From assembly GCF_000183135.1 (NCBI RefSeq), contig NC_014734.1:1736001-1800000 (forward strand): 64,000 nucleotides of DNA, read 5' to 3'. This stretch comes from Paludibacter propionicigenes WB4. Lineage in GTDB: Bacteria > Bacteroidota > Bacteroidia > Bacteroidales > Paludibacteraceae. The stretch's first letter is position 1. Each line of letters begins with the position of its first letter. Below are positions 44,618-55,274 of this stretch, piece by piece. A program made the position numbers and the translations under genes. The notes beneath the pieces were generated by a model. It had not been told where the DNA came from, did no database searches, and saw only the letters and a list, made by a program, of their open reading frames with translations.

Positions 44618-46057
44618 TTATTTCACTGACGATTGTTTTAACTGATCTTTAATAAGTGGTACTAACTTATCAATATCTCCGGCACCAAAAGTCACTAAAA
44701 CATCTAACTCTTTTTCTTTGAGCAAAGGTAATAGATTTTCCTTGCTGCACAAAGTTTTGTTTTTTAGTTTAACATCGCGCAAAATCAAGTCAGAATCAAC
44801 ACCTTCTATGGGCAATTCGCGCGCCGGATAAATGTCCAGCAGAATCAATTCGTCAAGCTGCGATAAGGCCTCAGCAAAGGCTGTAGCGAAATCACGGGTT
44901 CGTGTATAAAGGTGCGGTTGAAAAACCCCTGTAATCTTTCTGTTCGGGTATAAATTACGAATAGAAGCAATGCTGGCTTTCAACTCGCTGGGGTGGTGAG
45001 CGTAATCATCCATGTACACTATCTTGTCTGATTTATACACCACATTAAATCGGCGATATATCCCCGAGAATGAAGATATTCCGGTCCTCAACTCATCAAA
45101 ACTAACTCCATTCAACCAGGCTAGAGCCATAGCCGCCACACTGTTTTCAACATTTATCTGAACCGGAACACCCAATCGGACATCGGACAAACGATCGTTG
45201 GGAGTAACAAAATCAAAATGTATTTCACCATTGACCGTTCTGATGTTTTCAGCGGTAAAGTCACCTCCATCATTCATTGAGTAAGTATAAAGCTTCACCC
45301 CTTTTTGTAACTGAGGTACGATGTCTATTCCTTTACGCATTACCAGAGCTCCACCAGGACGAATCAGCGACGTAAAATGTTCGAAACTTTCGCGAAATGC
45401 GTCTGCCGTCTCATAAATATCCAAATGATCCGGATCGGCCGATGTTATTACCGCCATATAGGGCGAAAGTTGATGAAACGAACGATCGTATTCATCTGCC
45501 TCAATAACCACCAGATTGCTCTCGGCCGAAAGCAGTAAATTTGTGTTGTAATTATTGGCAATTCCACCCAGAAAAGCATTGCATGACACCTGCGACTGAT
45601 ACAGAAGATGCGCCGCAATAGTTGATGTTGTGGTTTTTCCATGCGTACCGGCAATACAAATGCCTTTGCTCTGACGCGTAATGTCGCCTAAAACCTGAGC
45701 ACGTTTCTGAATGCTATAGTTATTTGCCTGAAAGTATTTCAACTGTGGGTGATTAGCAGGAATAGCCGGAGTCAAAATCACCAGCGTATTTTCCGGTTTT
45801 GTATAAACAAACGGAATTTCAGACACATTCTCATTAAAACTCACAGTAATTCCCTCTGCCTGAAGTTCCTTGGTAAGCTTGGTTTCGGTACGGTCATAGC
45901 CGGCTACCTGAAAGCCTTTCGTATGGAAATAACGAGCCAAAGCACTCATTCCAATGCCACCTATCCCTAAAAAATAGTATTTAGTAAAAGCCCCACCTAA
46001 TCTTCCCGAAGGAGAAGAACTTACGCTTGCATCTTTTTTCATTTCTTGGTTTATCAT
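44618..46057 (-). CDS. murC: UDP-N-acetylmuramate--L-alanine ligase
   Basis: A 479-residue cytoplasmic Mur ligase that adds L-Ala to UDP-MurNAc. The N-terminal UDP domain starts at YYFLGIGGIGMSALARYF. The ATP loop GTHGKTTTSTIAAH, the EADEYDRSF motif and YAHHPSELKA follow in order. Odd feature: about 26 residues precede the usual start, including SSSPSGRLGGAF. The underlying DNA (45991-46017) resembles the CCC/GGG palindromic repeats found between genes here, so the N-terminus seems to have absorbed a repeat. No later ATG precedes the core, so it must be translated from M1 or M6. Confidence 0.96.
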   Translation of the reverse strand: MINQEMKKDASVSSSPSGRLGGAFTKYYFLGIGGIGMSALARYFHTKGFQVAGYDRTETKLTKELQAEGITVSFNENVSEIPFVYTKPENTLVILTPAIPANHPQLKYFQANNYSIQKRAQVLGDITRQSKGICIAGTHGKTTTSTIAAHLLYQSQVSCNAFLGGIANNYNTNLLLSAESNLVVIEADEYDRSFHQLSPYMAVITSADPDHLDIYETADAFRESFEHFTSLIRPGGALVMRKGIDIVPQLQKGVKLYTYSMNDGGDFTAENIRTVNGEIHFDFVTPNDRLSDVRLGVPVQINVENSVAAMALAWLNGVSFDELRTGISSFSGIYRRFNVVYKSDKIVYMDDYAHHPSELKASIASIRNLYPNRKITGVFQPHLYTRTRDFATAFAEALSQLDELILLDIYPARELPIEGVDSDLILRDVKLKNKTLCSKENLLPLLKEKELDVLVTFGAGDIDKLVPLIKDQLKQSSVK

Positions 46058-46091
46058 AAAACGATCTCTTTACATCATCATTCAGTAACAT

Positions 46092-47192
46092 TTACAACGC
46101 TACCAGTTTTAAAATCTCTTCGGCTATTCTGTCTGCCGAATCTTTTTCTGCCAGTTGAAGTATGTTCTTACTCAGCTTATTTAGTTGAGCTTCATCTTCA
46201 ATGACTTCCATCATCTTGTCTACCAGTTGCGCTTTAGAATCAGTATCCTTTATCATAATGGCAGCATCTTTGCGTACTAAAGCAAGTGCATTCTGAGTTT
46301 GATGATCTTCTGCAACATTGGGCGATGGAATCAGAATCACCGGTTTTGCCAGCAAGCACAATTCTGAAATAGAACTTGCTCCGGCACGCGAAACCACCAA
46401 ATCGGCAATGGAATAAGCCATATCCATGCGCGAAACAAAATCGGTCACCAGTAAATTGGGCGAGATGAAAGGTTCTGCCGCCTTGCGCGCATCTTCTATA
46501 TAAAACTTGCCCGTCTGCCAAATTATCTGCACATCGGTTTCAGCTAATTTATCCAGTCCTGCAATTATACTTTGATTTATGGTTCGGGCTCCAAGGCTTC
46601 CACCAACCACCAAAATAGTCTTCTTTTTAGGATCGAAATTGAAAAACTTATAAGCTTCCTCAGTTTTAGATCCAACTGAAAATAAATCCTGACGAACAGG
46701 GTTTCCTGTCAATATCACTTTCTCCTTAGGAAAGAAACGATCCATGCCATCGTATGCAACACAAATGCGTTTAGCTTTTTTGGCCAGCAACTTATTGGTT
46801 ACACCGGCATACGAGTTCTGCTCTTGTATCACAGTAGGAACACCCAATGCCGAGGCAGCACGAAGCGTAGGCGCGCTGGCATATCCGCCAACACCGATAG
46901 CGACATTCGGCTTAAAACGGCTTATAATGCGACGAGCCAACACCAGACTACGTAGCAGATTCCAAACCACCTTGATATTGCGAAGCATATTTTTACGGTC
47001 GAAACCACTGATAGGCAATCCTTCAATAGGATAACCGGCCGCCGGAACGCGTTCCATTTCCATCCTCCCAAGTGCTCCCACAAAAAGAATATCTGCATCA
47101 GGAAGTCTTTTTTTCAAGGCATTGGCAATACTGATTGCCGGAAAAATATGTCCACCGGTTCCTCCACCGCTGATAATGAATTTATATTTCAT
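46092..47192 (-). CDS. murG: UDP-GlcNAc:lipid I N-acetylglucosaminyltransferase
   Basis: A 366-residue peripheral membrane glycosyltransferase (GT28) that converts lipid I to lipid II. The N-terminal GGTGGHIFPAISIA loop, the IGVGGYASAPTLRAA segment, the VVGGSLGAR hinge and the UDP-GlcNAc site VSRAGASSISELCLLAKP are all intact. The length is standard. ATG start. It follows ftsW by 83 bases and precedes murC by 34. Confidence 0.97.
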   Translation of the reverse strand: MKYKFIISGGGTGGHIFPAISIANALKKRLPDADILFVGALGRMEMERVPAAGYPIEGLPISGFDRKNMLRNIKVVWNLLRSLVLARRIISRFKPNVAIGVGGYASAPTLRAASALGVPTVIQEQNSYAGVTNKLLAKKAKRICVAYDGMDRFFPKEKVILTGNPVRQDLFSVGSKTEEAYKFFNFDPKKKTILVVGGSLGARTINQSIIAGLDKLAETDVQIIWQTGKFYIEDARKAAEPFISPNLLVTDFVSRMDMAYSIADLVVSRAGASSISELCLLAKPVILIPSPNVAEDHQTQNALALVRKDAAIMIKDTDSKAQLVDKMMEVIEDEAQLNKLSKNILQLAEKDSADRIAEEILKLVAL

Positions 47193-47275
47193 GATTGTAA
47201 GATATTGAACGCAAATTACACAAAATAAAGTGACTTATAAAACTTTCCACTTATTATATTGATTAACCTGAAGAT

Positions 47276-48502
47276 TTACAAGCTTTCCAACTCCACCACA
47301 GGCATGGTATCCTCAGGCATCTCGGGAGCTTCTTCTTCCACCGGCAATTCTTCCTTAATCTGACGCGTGATCCCTAAAATTATTCCAAAATAAATACAGG
47401 TAATCAAAATTGAAGTTCCTCCGCGGCTAATCAATGGCAAAGGCTGACCGGTTACAGGAATTAAACTTGTTGCTACCGACATGTTTATATAAGTCTGAAT
47501 AACAATCATAAGACAAAGCCCGATTACCAGAATGGCAGGAAACACAGAAGAGCATTTCGTGGCAATCTGCCCCGCTCGAAAGAGTAAAATGAGGTAAAGA
47601 ATTATAACCAATATTCCACCAATCAAACCCATTTCTTCAACAATAATGGAATAAATAAAATCGGAATAGGCTTGAGGCAAATAATCGCGTTCAACACTAT
47701 TACCCGGCAAAACACCAAAAACTCCGCCACGGGCTATGGCAATCTGACCGTATATTTCCTGACGGTTTTTATCTGTGATTACATACTTGCTGGCTTTTTC
47801 ATTCTTATCAGAGTGCCTTTCTATACGAGCCACCCAAGTATATGCCCGTTTGAACATATGAGGCATTGAATCTTCAGGAATTGCTTTTACGGCACCATAT
47901 CCTATAAACAATGAAACAAGTAAAATACCGGCCATTGAGCCCAGGTATTTCATGGATATTCTACCAATAAACATCATGATAAATACCACCACGAACAAAA
48001 TGAACGCAGTGGAAAAGTTTTCCAAAAGAATGAGTCCGCAAACTCCGAGCAACATGATGACTGTATTCCTGAAGTAAATCCATTCGTCTTTCTTATTATC
48101 CCTGATTCTCGATATTAAATCGGCCGCAACGATAATCACTGAAAGTTTAGCCAATTCTGATGGTTGAAACTGAACTCCTCCTATAACCAACCAACGTGCT
48201 GCATCATTTTCGCTGTGCCCTTTAAACAAAACAAAAACCAATAAAGCCGCTGAAATGATAAGCCCGACATAAGATATAATGCGAATGTATTTGTAAGGCA
48301 CAAGATGTACCGCGAAAGCAATAAGAACACCTCCGGTAAGGAAACCCACATGACGAAGTAACGGTGCTGTATGATTTGAAGCTTTGTAAGCCAAAGTACT
48401 TGATGCACTGTACATTTCAATAATCGAAAGAATGCACAATGCTATAAATACAATCCATAAAGTTGTATCACCTTTCAAATATTTTCTGAATAATGTTTCC
48501 AT
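47276..48502 (-). CDS. ftsW: Septal peptidoglycan polymerase FtsW
   Basis: A 408-residue SEDS-family membrane protein with about ten helices. It polymerises lipid II together with the FtsI-type PBP at the septum. Conserved regions include WLVIGGVQFQPSELAKLSVI (the FQPSE motif), LLENFSTAFILF and TGQPLPLISRGGTSIL near the C-terminus. The C-terminal tail is acidic (EEEAPEMPED). ATG start; a 116-base gap after murD is the largest in the cluster, with nothing recognised in it. Confidence 0.95.
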   Translation of the reverse strand: METLFRKYLKGDTTLWIVFIALCILSIIEMYSASSTLAYKASNHTAPLLRHVGFLTGGVLIAFAVHLVPYKYIRIISYVGLIISAALLVFVLFKGHSENDAARWLVIGGVQFQPSELAKLSVIIVAADLISRIRDNKKDEWIYFRNTVIMLLGVCGLILLENFSTAFILFVVVFIMMFIGRISMKYLGSMAGILLVSLFIGYGAVKAIPEDSMPHMFKRAYTWVARIERHSDKNEKASKYVITDKNRQEIYGQIAIARGGVFGVLPGNSVERDYLPQAYSDFIYSIIVEEMGLIGGILVIILYLILLFRAGQIATKCSSVFPAILVIGLCLMIVIQTYINMSVATSLIPVTGQPLPLISRGGTSILITCIYFGIILGITRQIKEELPVEEEAPEMPEDTMPVVELESL

Positions 48503-48618
48503 ATTATTTATCCCAACAAGGAATTACTTTAAACATGTTTTGTACACCAAACCGTTCATATCCCGAGTTCAATTAGCCTCTTCTTCAAAAAGAAATCTCT
48601 TTTCTCAGAGTAATTTTA

Positions 48619-49953
48619 TCAGAGATTTCTCACACAACTTTTAAATTGTTGTCCTCTATCTTCGTAGTTCTTGAACAAATCAAAGCTCGCACAACATGGA
48701 GAAAGAAGAACCGTATCACCGCTCTCAGCTAATCCGTATGCTTCTTTTACTGCATCTTCCATCGATTGAACATCAACAATACGTTCTATTTTTCCGTCAA
48801 AGAATTTATGCAGCGGCGAATTATCCAGCCCCATAAAAATCAAAGCCTTTACATTAGCCTTTACCAATTCTTCTATTTCCGAATAATCATTTCCTTTATC
48901 CGTCCCTCCCAAAATAAGCACCACAGGCGTTTTCATACTCTGAAGCGCATACCAGCAGGAGTTTACATTGGTTGCCTTTGAATCGTTTACAAAACGTATA
49001 TTCTTTACGGTTGCTACATATTCCAACCGGTGTTCAACTCCTTGGAAATCCTGTAACGACTGTCTGATACTCTCTTTACGAACATTCACAATCGATGCTG
49101 CGAGACCCGCAGCCATGGAATTGTAGGTATTATGCATACCTTGCAAAGCTAAATCTGTTGTAGGCATAGTAAATAGAGTTTTTAATGTTTTTATTATCAA
49201 TTCATCTTGTTCGATAAATGCTTTTGTTCTTTCGGATCTTTCAATGGAAAACGGATACATGGTAGACTGAATTTTACGCTTTGCCAATTCGGCTTTGATA
49301 ACCGGATCGTTTTCCCAGAAAATAAATGAATCTTCTTCTGTCTGATTTTGGGTGATACGAAACTTGGAATCTACATAGTTCTGAAAATTATATTCATATC
49401 TATCCAAATGATCCGGCGTAATATTCAGCAAGATAGCTATATCAGCTTTAAATTCCGTCATTCCATCCAACTGAAAGCTACTCAACTCAACTACATAATA
49501 ATCAAAAGTATCTGTTGCGACCTGTAATGCCAGACTTTGTCCTACATTTCCGGCCAAACCCACTTTTAATCCCGCATTTTTGAGAATATGATACACCAGC
49601 ATGGTCGTAGTGGTTTTACCATTACTTCCGGTGATACATATCATTTTAGCTTTTGTATAACGGCCTGCAAATTCAATCTCGGAAATAACAGAAGTGCCAA
49701 GTTCGTGAAGTTTCTTCACCAGCGGAGCTTTTTCCGGAATGCCCGGGCTCTTAATTACTTCATCTGCATTAAGTATCAGGTTTTCGGTGTGCTGCTTTTC
49801 TTCCCATTGTATCTCGTACTGATCCAACAAGGATTTATATTCAGGTTTTATTGCCGATAAATCGGAAAGAAAAACATCGAACCCTTGCTTTTTGGCCAAA
49901 ACGGCTGCACCGGCACCACTCTCACCTCCACCTAAAACTACAATTCTTTTCAT
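48619..49953 (-). CDS. murD: UDP-N-acetylmuramoylalanine--D-glutamate ligase
   Basis: A 444-residue Mur ligase adding D-Glu to UDP-MurNAc-L-Ala. The N-terminal Rossmann-like domain VVLGGGESGAGAAVLAKKQG, the ATP loop ITGSNGKTTTTMLV, LNITPDHLDRYEYNFQNY with substrate residues, and FVNDSKATNVNS (the KATN motif) are present. ATG start, 4 bases after the mraY stop, so the two are tightly coupled. Confidence 0.97.
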   Translation of the reverse strand: MKRIVVLGGGESGAGAAVLAKKQGFDVFLSDLSAIKPEYKSLLDQYEIQWEEKQHTENLILNADEVIKSPGIPEKAPLVKKLHELGTSVISEIEFAGRYTKAKMICITGSNGKTTTTMLVYHILKNAGLKVGLAGNVGQSLALQVATDTFDYYVVELSSFQLDGMTEFKADIAILLNITPDHLDRYEYNFQNYVDSKFRITQNQTEEDSFIFWENDPVIKAELAKRKIQSTMYPFSIERSERTKAFIEQDELIIKTLKTLFTMPTTDLALQGMHNTYNSMAAGLAASIVNVRKESIRQSLQDFQGVEHRLEYVATVKNIRFVNDSKATNVNSCWYALQSMKTPVVLILGGTDKGNDYSEIEELVKANVKALIFMGLDNSPLHKFFDGKIERIVDVQSMEDAVKEAYGLAESGDTVLLSPCCASFDLFKNYEDRGQQFKSCVRNL

Positions 49954-49957
49954 AAGA

Positions 49958-51223
49958 CTATCTGATCTTCAATGTAATAATCGTTATTGCTGCCAAAATA
50001 ATTCCCACAATCCAAAAACGGATTACAATCCTCGATTCCGGCATTGCGTTTATCGGACGTTGGAATAAAGATACTATGCCCGCATTTCCGGGCTTCTGAT
50101 AATGGTGATGAAGCGGAGCCATTTTGAACATGCGTCGTCCTTCTCCAAACCGGCGTTTTGTATATTTGAAATAACCTACCTGCAACACCACTGACAGATT
50201 TTCTATGATGAAAACTCCACACAAAATAGGAATCAACAACTCTTTACGAATAGCAATAGCAAATACCGCTATAATTCCGCCCAGAGTCAAACTTCCGGTA
50301 TCACCCATAAATACCTGAGCCGGATACGCGTTGTACCAAAGAAAACCAATGGTAGCACCGATAAATGCTCCGGCAAAAATCAACATCTCACCGGTTCCGG
50401 GCAAGTACATGATATTGAGATATCCGGCGTAGTTCACATTACCCGAGACATAGGCCAATATACCGAGAATAACCCCTATAATGGCGGAAGATCCTGTTGC
50501 CAATCCATCCAAACCGTCTGTAAGATTGGCACCATTCGAAATTGCCGTAACAATAAAAATTGCCACTAGAACGAATAAAATCCAACCGTATCGTTGAGCA
50601 TTAACCCCAGCCCATCTAAAAGCATCAGCATAATTCAGGTTATTATTCTTGACAAATGGAATGGTGGTTTTAGTCGATTTAGTGTCGTGTTTTGAATAAA
50701 TCACATTCTCCACGCGCTGAGTTTTTCCTTTAACCTCTATATTTTCACGAATTACCACATCAGAACTCAAATACATTGTCATCCCCACTATCAATCCTAA
50801 ACCAACCTGACCGACAATTTTGAACCGTCCGCTAAGGCCTTCCTTGTTTTTCAAAAACACCTTGATATAATCATCCAAAAAACCTATCAGACCCAGCCAA
50901 ACCGTTGTAATCAGCATAAGAATTACATAGGTATTAGTCAAACTAGCCAACAAAAGCGTAGGCACCAGAATAGCAATAATGATGATAACGCCTCCCATTG
51001 TTGGAGTACCTTTTTTGCTCATTTGACCTTCCAGTCCTAAATCGCGAATAGTTTCCCCTATTTGTTTCTTTTGCAAATAATCAATAATACGGCGACCAAG
51101 CATAGTCGATAGCAAAAGAGCCAGAATAAACGCTAAACCCGTTCTGAACGAGATATAATTAAACAAGTGAGCTCCGGGAAAAACGTATATACTTTCTAAG
51201 AATTGAAATAGATGATATAACAT
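49958..51223 (-). CDS. mraY: Phospho-N-acetylmuramoyl-pentapeptide transferase
   Basis: A 421-residue, ten-helix inner-membrane enzyme that makes lipid I from UDP-MurNAc-pentapeptide and undecaprenyl phosphate. Key segments are [25 protein letters not shown] with the metal Asp pair, [12 protein letters not shown] and [12 protein letters not shown]. Compared with the ~360-residue E. coli enzyme it carries an extra hydrophilic insertion (about residues 150-195), which I regard as usual for Bacteroidota. ATG start, 33 bases after murE. Confidence 0.97.
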   Translation of the reverse strand: MLYHLFQFLESIYVFPGAHLFNYISFRTGLAFILALLLSTMLGRRIIDYLQKKQIGETIRDLGLEGQMSKKGTPTMGGVIIIIAILVPTLLLASLTNTYVILMLITTVWLGLIGFLDDYIKVFLKNKEGLSGRFKIVGQVGLGLIVGMTMYLSSDVVIRENIEVKGKTQRVENVIYSKHDTKSTKTTIPFVKNNNLNYADAFRWAGVNAQRYGWILFVLVAIFIVTAISNGANLTDGLDGLATGSSAIIGVILGILAYVSGNVNYAGYLNIMYLPGTGEMLIFAGAFIGATIGFLWYNAYPAQVFMGDTGSLTLGGIIAVFAIAIRKELLIPILCGVFIIENLSVVLQVGYFKYTKRRFGEGRRMFKMAPLHHHYQKPGNAGIVSLFQRPINAMPESRIVIRFWIVGIILAAITIITLKIR

Positions 51224-51256
51224 AATCGTGTATATTAATTATGATTTATAATTTGA

Positions 51257-52702
51257 TTAAAAGCATTTTCGAACTTCTTCTCTGTCGTCGAAATGGTGTT
51301 TTACACCTTGTATTATTTGATAATCTTCGTGTCCTTTGCCTGCAACCAGTACTACATCGCCGGCCTGAGCCAGCGCACATGCCGTTTTGATTGCCTCTCT
51401 CCTATCAACAATAGTCAGGCTTTTCGCTTTTTCAACCACATCGAGTCCGGCCAACATATCATTTAATATTTCCTGAGGTTCTTCAAAACGAGGATTGTCA
51501 GAGGTTAATATCGCCTTCCAACTACCATTTACTGCCTCGCGAGCCATCATCGGACGTTTTCCTTTATCACGATTTCCTCCACATCCCACAACGGTTATCA
51601 ATCTACCATTGCCTTGAAGAATTTGATTTATAGTGCCGATGACGTTCACCAACGCATCGGGAGTATGAGCATAATCCACAATAGCTGTGTAGCCTGCAGG
51701 AGAATGTAAGGTTTCGAATCGGCCTGATACCGAATGCAATGAACTGATTATGCGCAACACCTCCAGTTCATCTTGTCCGAGCAACACAGCAGCACCAAAC
51801 ACAGCCGACAGATTACTGGCATTAAATTTTCCGATAAATGACACATTCACTTCTTTATCATTCATATCCAGCAACATGCCTTCAAAACCATGTTCCAAAA
51901 TACGGGTTTTAAAATCGGCCATTCCGCGCAACGAATAAGTATATTTCTTCGCTTTCGAGTTCTGAAGCATTACCAAACCGTTCTTGTCATCTGCGTTAGT
52001 CAGAGCAAATGCATCAGTCGACAAATTATCGAAAAATTGCTTTTTAGCTTTCAGATAATTCTCGAAAGTAAGGTGATAGTCAATATGATCACGGGTAATG
52101 TTCGTAAAAATAGCACCATCAAATTCCAAACCCGAAATACGGTGTTGGTCTATTGAATGCGAACTGACCTCCATAAATGCATATTCACATCCGGCATCAA
52201 CCATCTGAGCAAGCAAAGCATTCAAAGCCAATGCATCCGGTGTGGTGTGAGTTGCTTCTACAGCCAAGTCGTTTACATAATTGCAAACGGTGGATAATAA
52301 ACCTGATTTATGTCCCAGTTCACGAAACAGCTGATACAATAGGGTAGCAATAGTGGTTTTCCCGTTTGTACCGGTCACACCCACCAAAGTCATTTTTGTT
52401 GATGGGAAATCGTACCACGCTGAAGCCATTTTTCCTAACGCATCGGAACTGTCCTCCACTTTTACATAGGTTATATTTGGATTTATCTCTGAAGGCAATT
52501 CTTCACAAACAATCGCTACCGCTCCGTTCTCAATGGCAGTGGCAATGTACTGATGACCATCCGATGCAGTTCCCCGCGTGGCAACAAAAACATTTTCCGC
52601 TTCCACTTTTCGCGAATCAAATTGAATTCCCGAAACATTAATATCAATATTTCCTATAGTTTTCAGCAAAATTACATTTTGCAATATATCGTCCAGCATC
52701 AT
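51257..52702 (-). CDS. murE: UDP-MurNAc-L-Ala-D-Glu--2,6-diaminopimelate ligase
   Basis: A 481-residue Mur ligase that adds the third stem residue. ATP loop [18 protein letters not shown] and [13 protein letters not shown] are intact. The substrate motif DNPR (in [11 protein letters not shown]) indicates meso-diaminopimelate, not lysine, so the organism should have a DAP-type peptidoglycan. This agrees with dapB at 62 kb. MurE starts with two ATGs in a row; the first is used. 34 bases separate it from ftsI upstream. Confidence 0.96.
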   Translation of the reverse strand: MMLDDILQNVILLKTIGNIDINVSGIQFDSRKVEAENVFVATRGTASDGHQYIATAIENGAVAIVCEELPSEINPNITYVKVEDSSDALGKMASAWYDFPSTKMTLVGVTGTNGKTTIATLLYQLFRELGHKSGLLSTVCNYVNDLAVEATHTTPDALALNALLAQMVDAGCEYAFMEVSSHSIDQHRISGLEFDGAIFTNITRDHIDYHLTFENYLKAKKQFFDNLSTDAFALTNADDKNGLVMLQNSKAKKYTYSLRGMADFKTRILEHGFEGMLLDMNDKEVNVSFIGKFNASNLSAVFGAAVLLGQDELEVLRIISSLHSVSGRFETLHSPAGYTAIVDYAHTPDALVNVIGTINQILQGNGRLITVVGCGGNRDKGKRPMMAREAVNGSWKAILTSDNPRFEEPQEILNDMLAGLDVVEKAKSLTIVDRREAIKTACALAQAGDVVLVAGKGHEDYQIIQGVKHHFDDREEVRKCF

Positions 52703-52736
52703 GTTTGTTTTCTTTATTGATTTATAGCAAATTAAT

Positions 52737-54872
52737 TTATTGCAGGTTGATTAAAATCAAACTTCCTTTTCTTGCCACTGTACCGGGTTTGATATTTTGA
52801 GAAAAAACCTTTCCACGACCCTGAACCTGAACATTCAATCCTAAATTTTCCAGAACATAAACAGCATCTTTCAGCCCCATCCCTATCAGATTCGGCACTG
52901 CATTTTTGGTCACAGCTATGGGTTCTACACGAGTCTGTTTCTCTGTGGCTATCGGCTTAACCCAGTCCTTTGAATGATTATCCAATGGTAACTTAAGCGC
53001 GTTCATCACTGTTTGTATTGCCTTATAGTAACCAACTTTAGTTTTGGGCATAAAGTCATTTTCTACGATTGAATCCGTATCCACATGCGACGGTTTTCTA
53101 TTCGAATTAAGAGCTATAACACGCTCTGCAATATTCTTAAAAACAGAACCTGTCATGGTTCCACCCGAAGCGTAGCCAATACCCGGTTCACGCATAACCA
53201 CAATACAAGAATACGTCGGATTTTCATAAGGGAAATATCCGCAGAATGCAACCTGATGTTTTGTTCCACCGGCTTTGTAACCACCTTTACCCTGCGATAT
53301 TTGTGCAGTTCCTGATTTCCCTGCTATTCTTACATATTCAGAATGAACGCATTGAGCTGTACCCAATTTATCTTCCACAACCCCCAAAAGTGTATACCTG
53401 ATATCTCTTAGTGTGGTGGGTTTGCAAATAGAAGGATTAATCACTTCAGTCGTAAATTCCTTTATTATCTGTCCATTTTTGCTTACCGATTTCACAAAAA
53501 ACGGACGAATCAACTTTCCATCATTTGCTATGGCATTATAAAATGCCAACGTATAAATTGGCGGAATCTGAGTTTCGTAACCTACAGACATCCAAGGCAA
53601 TGTAGTGCTCGACCATTCGTGTGACTTATCGTTAGGATGACGAATAAACGGAGCAGCAGCACCCGGTATCTCGATATTCATTTTTTCATTCAATTTCATT
53701 TCGTAGAGCTTATTGACAAACGCCGCAGGGTTATGCCCATAGGCTTTTACAATTGCCCTTGAAATTCCGATATTGGATGAGCCGTAAATCGCTTGTGCCA
53801 AAGTTATTCTATGATATCCTCCATGATTTGCATTGTGATCTGTCATAGTTCTGTCGCCAAACTTAAATTGACCATTATATGTATCAACCGTGTCTGTGAT
53901 TCTCACTTTTCCATCATCCAAAGCTGCCATCAGCGAAGCTACTTTAAATGTAGAGCCGGGCTCAACCATGTCCGAAACAGCTCCATTTCTATTTTCAGTA
54001 TACGAACCATCTTTATTCCGTTGCATATTGACAATAGCTTTTACTTCGCCGGTCTTCACTTCCATCAAGATAGCATAACCCACTGCTGCATCAAACTTCT
54101 TAACTCCATCGAGCAACGCGCTTTCGGCTATATCCTGTAAATCAATATCGATAGTGGTTGTTATATCCATCCCATCTACTGGCTCAACCTGCACAGTCTC
54201 CATGTACTTATTTGCAACTTTCTGGCGAATCGAAACACCCGGTGTGCCCCGCAGATTAACATTGAAACTCATTTCAATACCATTCTTACCTCCTTTGGAC
54301 TCATCGGCATAAATATCTCCGATGGTTCTCGAAGCAAGCGAGCCAAATGGCCTTACCCGCCTGAAAAGCTCTTTCGTTATCAATCCACTTTTATTTCTCC
54401 CCAAGCGGAAAAGCGGCAAAGTTTTGAGCAGTTTTAGTTGCTCGTATGATATCCGGTTAGGAAACAGCTTAAATTCGCCATCCCCCTGCCTGTATGCTCT
54501 CGTCAGTTCTGCTTTATATTGATATGGGCTTCTGTCTCTGAAAAAGCTCGACAAATACATTGACAAAGAATCGATATTACTTTTAAAAAGTATGCCGTTC
54601 TTTTCGTGTAATGCAGGAACCCGTAAATCCATATAGACATAATATGTGGGGATAGAGCTGGCCATCAAACGACCATCGCAAGCATAAATGTTACCCCTGT
54701 TTGGTTTCACAACTATGTTTGATTTTACGTTCTTTGCGGCCAAAGCCATCCATTTATCCCGTTCTACAAATTGAATAACAATAATTCTGTATAAAACAAG
54801 AAAAAACGAAAGGCATATAATAATGTAAACTATGCCAAAACGTAGTACAATATTTTTACGTTTATCGGTCAT
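52737..54872 (-). CDS. ftsI: Septal penicillin-binding protein (FtsI/PBP3-like) with PASTA domain
   Basis: A 711-residue class B PBP. One N-terminal membrane helix (~12-30), a dimerisation/pedestal domain with [15 protein letters not shown], then the transpeptidase. SxxK lies in EPGSTFKVA, SxN in GSSNIG, and the KTG-type triad is KSGTA. A single C-terminal PASTA domain (~655-711, [20 protein letters not shown]) is appended; E. coli FtsI lacks it. It crosslinks septal peptidoglycan in the periplasm with FtsW. Its ATG immediately follows the ftsL stop with no gap. Confidence 0.95.
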   Translation of the reverse strand: MTDKRKNIVLRFGIVYIIICLSFFLVLYRIIVIQFVERDKWMALAAKNVKSNIVVKPNRGNIYACDGRLMASSIPTYYVYMDLRVPALHEKNGILFKSNIDSLSMYLSSFFRDRSPYQYKAELTRAYRQGDGEFKLFPNRISYEQLKLLKTLPLFRLGRNKSGLITKELFRRVRPFGSLASRTIGDIYADESKGGKNGIEMSFNVNLRGTPGVSIRQKVANKYMETVQVEPVDGMDITTTIDIDLQDIAESALLDGVKKFDAAVGYAILMEVKTGEVKAIVNMQRNKDGSYTENRNGAVSDMVEPGSTFKVASLMAALDDGKVRITDTVDTYNGQFKFGDRTMTDHNANHGGYHRITLAQAIYGSSNIGISRAIVKAYGHNPAAFVNKLYEMKLNEKMNIEIPGAAAPFIRHPNDKSHEWSSTTLPWMSVGYETQIPPIYTLAFYNAIANDGKLIRPFFVKSVSKNGQIIKEFTTEVINPSICKPTTLRDIRYTLLGVVEDKLGTAQCVHSEYVRIAGKSGTAQISQGKGGYKAGGTKHQVAFCGYFPYENPTYSCIVVMREPGIGYASGGTMTGSVFKNIAERVIALNSNRKPSHVDTDSIVENDFMPKTKVGYYKAIQTVMNALKLPLDNHSKDWVKPIATEKQTRVEPIAVTKNAVPNLIGMGLKDAVYVLENLGLNVQVQGRGKVFSQNIKPGTVARKGSLILINLQ

Positions 54873-55259
54873 TTATTTTGTAGGTATACTGTCCTCAATT
54901 ACAATGGGAGGAGTGGTCGATTCAACAAGCGGCAACCCACTCTCATTCACTTTCTTCATCACATTCGATTGCCTGCTAATCTCCATTAATTCGGCAGAAA
55001 TCGTAAGCGATTCGTACTTCACATCCTGTATCTTTTTTTTCAACTCTATCTCTCTGGCTTGCTGATTCTCACACTGATATCGATTATCCACATACAAAAA
55101 GAGCAGAACTGCTATCATGATTATCAAGCCGTATTGCTTCTGAAAAAACTTCTTTGTCAGAATATTACCGTTCAGAATATCACGAACTGTGCTCGATTTT
55201 ATATCAGAAAAATCTTCACTTCCGCGTACGGCATCTACTATTTTCTTAAACCACGACAT
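54873..55259 (-). CDS. ftsL: FtsL-like cell division protein
   Basis: A 128-residue bitopic protein in the ftsL position. A short cytoplasmic part is followed by one membrane helix (YGLIIMIAVLLFLYVDNRY, ~42-60) and a periplasmic coiled coil (REIELKKKIQDVKYESLTIS...). It would scaffold FtsQ and the FtsW-FtsI pair. Sequence similarity to proteobacterial FtsL is weak; the call relies on topology, coiled coil and position. ATG at 55259 is chosen over TTG at 55268. The next gene begins at the following base. Confidence 0.85.
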   Translation of the reverse strand: MSWFKKIVDAVRGSEDFSDIKSSTVRDILNGNILTKKFFQKQYGLIIMIAVLLFLYVDNRYQCENQQAREIELKKKIQDVKYESLTISAELMEISRQSNVMKKVNESGLPLVESTTPPIVIEDSIPTK

Positions 55260-55274
55260 AAATTCCAATTCACG

